From Buxus sempervirens (lineage: Eukaryota; Streptophyta; Magnoliopsida; Buxales; Buxaceae): a DNA stretch of 64,000 nt. Made by a program: the position numbers and the translations under genes. The stretch is taken from the NCBI GenBank assembly GCA_947561395.2, contig OX387184.1, forward strand, positions 44,630,766-44,694,765, in the 5' to 3' direction. The notes under the pieces were generated by a model that was given only the letters and a program-made list of their open reading frames with translations, was not told the origin of the DNA and did no database searches. Positions 61,895 through 64,000 of this stretch are shown here, one piece after another. Position 1 is the stretch's first letter; each line of letters begins with the position of its first letter.

Positions 61895-64000
61895 TGTAAG
61901 CACCTCATTTTTGCGCTCCCGAAAAAGCCGGAAATGCAAAACCTGGTCAAAAAGTCAAACCCTGATGGGTCAAAATTTGACCTTTTGATCAAGTGATAAT
62001 CTGTCACCTTGCTTCATCCCATTGGATAGAGGATCTCGACACGGTTCCAACGCAACTGGGTTTGCAAGAATCGAAGTCCGGATGAAGGTTCTGCGGGCGG
62101 TCAAACTTAAGGGAAGGCCAAAAGTTGACTTTTCCTCGAACCCCGTGCCAAGTACTTAACCCTATGTCAGTGAATAGAGGGCTCCGATACGAGTGCAACA
62201 CAATTGAGTTTGCTCAAATCGGAGATCAGATGAAAGAGATATGAGCTGTCGAAGTTTCCGGGCAGCAAAAGTTGGAAACTGCACATGTGGTGCAGGAACT
62301 GCACACGTGGAAGCCAACGCAGCAAAATATCTCAGGGGCTAAATCTTAAATATCCAAAAACCCCAAGGACTAAACAAAAATTCGTACAGGCGATCCGTAG
62401 ATATCAAAAAGGGTCAAATCGGTCGAATCGGTCAAATCGGTCAAGTCGAAGGGCAAATCCGTAATTTTCCGATTTGTATCCGGTCACATATACCGGATAC
62501 ACTAGCTTCCCTTCATGACCGGACGTGAAGACCGGATACATCAAGATATTCGCGCGAGATCCGCACCGATCGCCCGACAAATCCGCAGCGGCATTTAATT
62601 TTCGAATGATTGTGTTTGTATCCGGACTTGAAGACCGGATACAAAGGAGCATTAGTGTATCCGGACTTCAAGTCCGGATACAAAGGAGCCTTAGTGTATC
62701 CGGACTTGAAGTCCGGATACATTAAGTTTGCTTATAAATAGCAAACAGCAGCTCATTTCCGGGGGTTGGCTTTTCTTGGCTGTGTGGAGCTTTCTCCTCC
62801 CACTTTTTCTCACCCGAATCCCTCCCTCTTCAAGCTCCTTTGGCCCTCCATCCCATCTCCACACCACCCAAGCCATTATCATCCTCTCTTCCTCCTTCGT
62901 CTCCACCTACAACCCAACAAGAAGAAGAGGAGGCTGTTGCTGTTGTTAAGAAGGAAGCTGCTCCTGCTTGCTGTCCAGCCCCAAGGAAGCACCCTCATGT
63001 TGCTCAGGAGATCAAGGACCACCGGTGAGGTTCCTAACGGCCTTGTATTGCATATATATTAAACTAGGAATTTTCCAAAATTATTGTTAAGTTGGTCTTC
63101 ATCCTTTGCTTGAGTTCATTGCCATGGGGTTCTAACCATGCGTTTACCATCCCATCATGGCATGAATGCCACCACGAGTAAGGAGCCCACGTGGGCTTCT
63201 CAAAGAAGCATGGGAGTTTCCTTTTGCCCCGTTTTTAGCATGTTTTAGCCACTGTTTTAAGTCTCATATGTTAGTAGTTTCTCAGAGGAGCATGTTCCTC
63301 TCTTGGCTCACATGATGTACCCCGGCATAAGCCCCCTTCTCTTCCCTTTCTTCCAGTTTTTTTTCTCGTTTTAAGCATGAGGCGGGAGCTTAGACTTGGC
63401 TGTTTTTCTATCTTCTTCGTGTTTTCTCTTACACGCGTAGGGGCACGTATGCTAGAGCCGTATGGGCCCTTGTCTACTGTTGTGTACATTACATATTAGA
63501 CCAGGCCTTCCATGACATGATAGCTACTGTCTTCGTCATTTGAAAATCAGTCCATGTGAGTACGCTAGTTGTGTATGCAAGCATGTTCCATGATCCCTTA
63601 CCTCAATTTGCTGTTTGCGTGTCTAAGCATGAGTTCTTTTTTTTTTATAACATGCTAAGCGATATTTGCGGTGTTTTGTTGCTGATTGGGTGATCACCTG
63701 TTGCTTAGGACTATAAAACTCTGCTCCCCCCCGTCCTAAGTCTCCCCCAACATGACTCACCTGAGCTGCTGCTGAGGGCAGCAGCAGCATTCACACCCTT
63801 GGCATGCCTTCTCCCATTTTCTTGCTAGAAAGTCCCAAAATAAGGCCTAAATGGGGCCTCTCCACAAACCTGAATCAATGTGGGCCTGCCCAAGGGCCCA
63901 CATGACCTCAAAAGACCCCTAGGAACCCCCTGGAATCAACCCCGAATGGCAGAATCACCAAAAGGGCCATTTCAGTGTGATCCGGCAACTCAGGCCGGAT
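61895..64000 (+). mobile_element. LTR E (family X), runs off the window
   Basis: Starts TGTAAGCACCTCATTTTTGC after GACGA. It follows LTRs A and B through the first 147-bp unit (from about 62020), then diverges in the promoter-upstream region. TATA box TATAAATA at 62733-62740. The window ends inside it, so whether it is solo or full length is unknown. Confidence 0.85.
62618..62720 (+). repeat. Three palindromes at 39-bp spacing upstream of the LTR E TATA box
   Basis: Units at 62618-62642, 62657-62681 and 62696-62720. Each has arms GTATCCGGACTT and AAGTCCGGATAC around one central base; the first unit has one mismatch. Looser relatives lie at about 62474-62500 and 62518-62540. The last unit ends 12 bases before TATAAATA. 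The related ATCCGG/CCGGAT pair reappears at 63985-64000. Confidence 0.92.

Larger units (their letters stand above)
35717..64000 (+). mobile_element. Large Tat-lineage Ty3/gypsy host element with five nested LTR insertions
   Basis: Begins with an LTR (35717-37560) inserted into the copia RT, so the left 5-bp flank is GGGTG. Then come a tRNA-Arg-type primer site, a 3-kb leader, gag, protease, RT, RNase H, a second RNase H, integrase and an antisense ORF. The second (archaeal-type) RNase H before integrase and the antisense ORF mark the Tat branch (Ogre/Retand/Grande relatives). Insertions at 41154, 44412, 50737, 54577 and 61895 break the coding region. The 3' LTR is beyond the window. Stops throughout make it inactive. 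Confidence 0.88.

Noticed and set aside
62404-62725. Repeating frames (YPDFKSGYT-like) on both strands in LTR E
   Set aside because: They are translations of the 39-bp palindromic repeat, which reads open on several frames by periodicity.

Overview
This is a nuclear window from a flowering plant. It carries one conserved gene with many introns, plant LTR retrotransposons of several lineages (Tat, Tekay-like, Reina-like and copia), a plant hAT transposase and LINE tails. Base composition swings from very AT-rich intergenic DNA to GC-rich LTR cores. No tRNA, rRNA, CRISPR or prokaryotic features were seen.

Region 1 (1-23.4 kb): a plus-strand GH116 non-lysosomal glucosylceramidase (GBA2 type). 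Fifteen exons (5833-23355) encode about 848 residues and end at a stop. All splice phases agree, and one intron is GC-AG. The first ~100 residues are not visible and probably lie upstream of the window. The 10.8-kb intron between its first two visible exons holds an antisense hAT transposase. The 3' half of that transposon and its flank are tandemly duplicated. Upstream intronic or flanking DNA (1-5.8 kb) holds minus-strand LINE remnants.

Region 2 (23.4-35.7 kb): AT-rich spacer and a GC-rich LTR-like fragment. Next is a nearly complete minus-strand Reina-type Ty3/gypsy chromovirus (27002-31949, two 297-bp LTRs, tRNA-iMet primer site), full of stops. A cluster of fragments follows: the start of a Tekay-like LTR, the 3' end of a second chromovirus, and the integrase-RT part of a Ty1/copia element.

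Region 3 (35.7-64 kb): one large plus-strand Ty3/gypsy element of the Tat lineage has inserted into the copia RT. It has a 1.84-kb LTR, a tRNA-Arg primer site, a 3-kb leader with a tandem array, gag, protease, RT, RNase H, a second (archaeal-type) RNase H, integrase and a downstream antisense ORF. Five LTR-bounded insertions interrupt it. Three are LTRs of a related Tat family (A 41154-44173, B 44412-48299, E 61895 to window end). Two are Tekay-type LTRs in opposite orientations (C 50737-53220, D 54577-57667). C and D have perfect 5-bp target duplications, and A to D look like solo LTRs. The rest of the host element, its 3' LTR and the rest of the copia lie beyond 64 kb.

The only gene likely to work for the plant is the glucosylceramidase. 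The most unusual pattern is in the Tat-type LTRs. Each carries its own GC-rich palindromic word just upstream of its TATA box, and the same word recurs 1-3 kb downstream, while the word differs between LTR copies.
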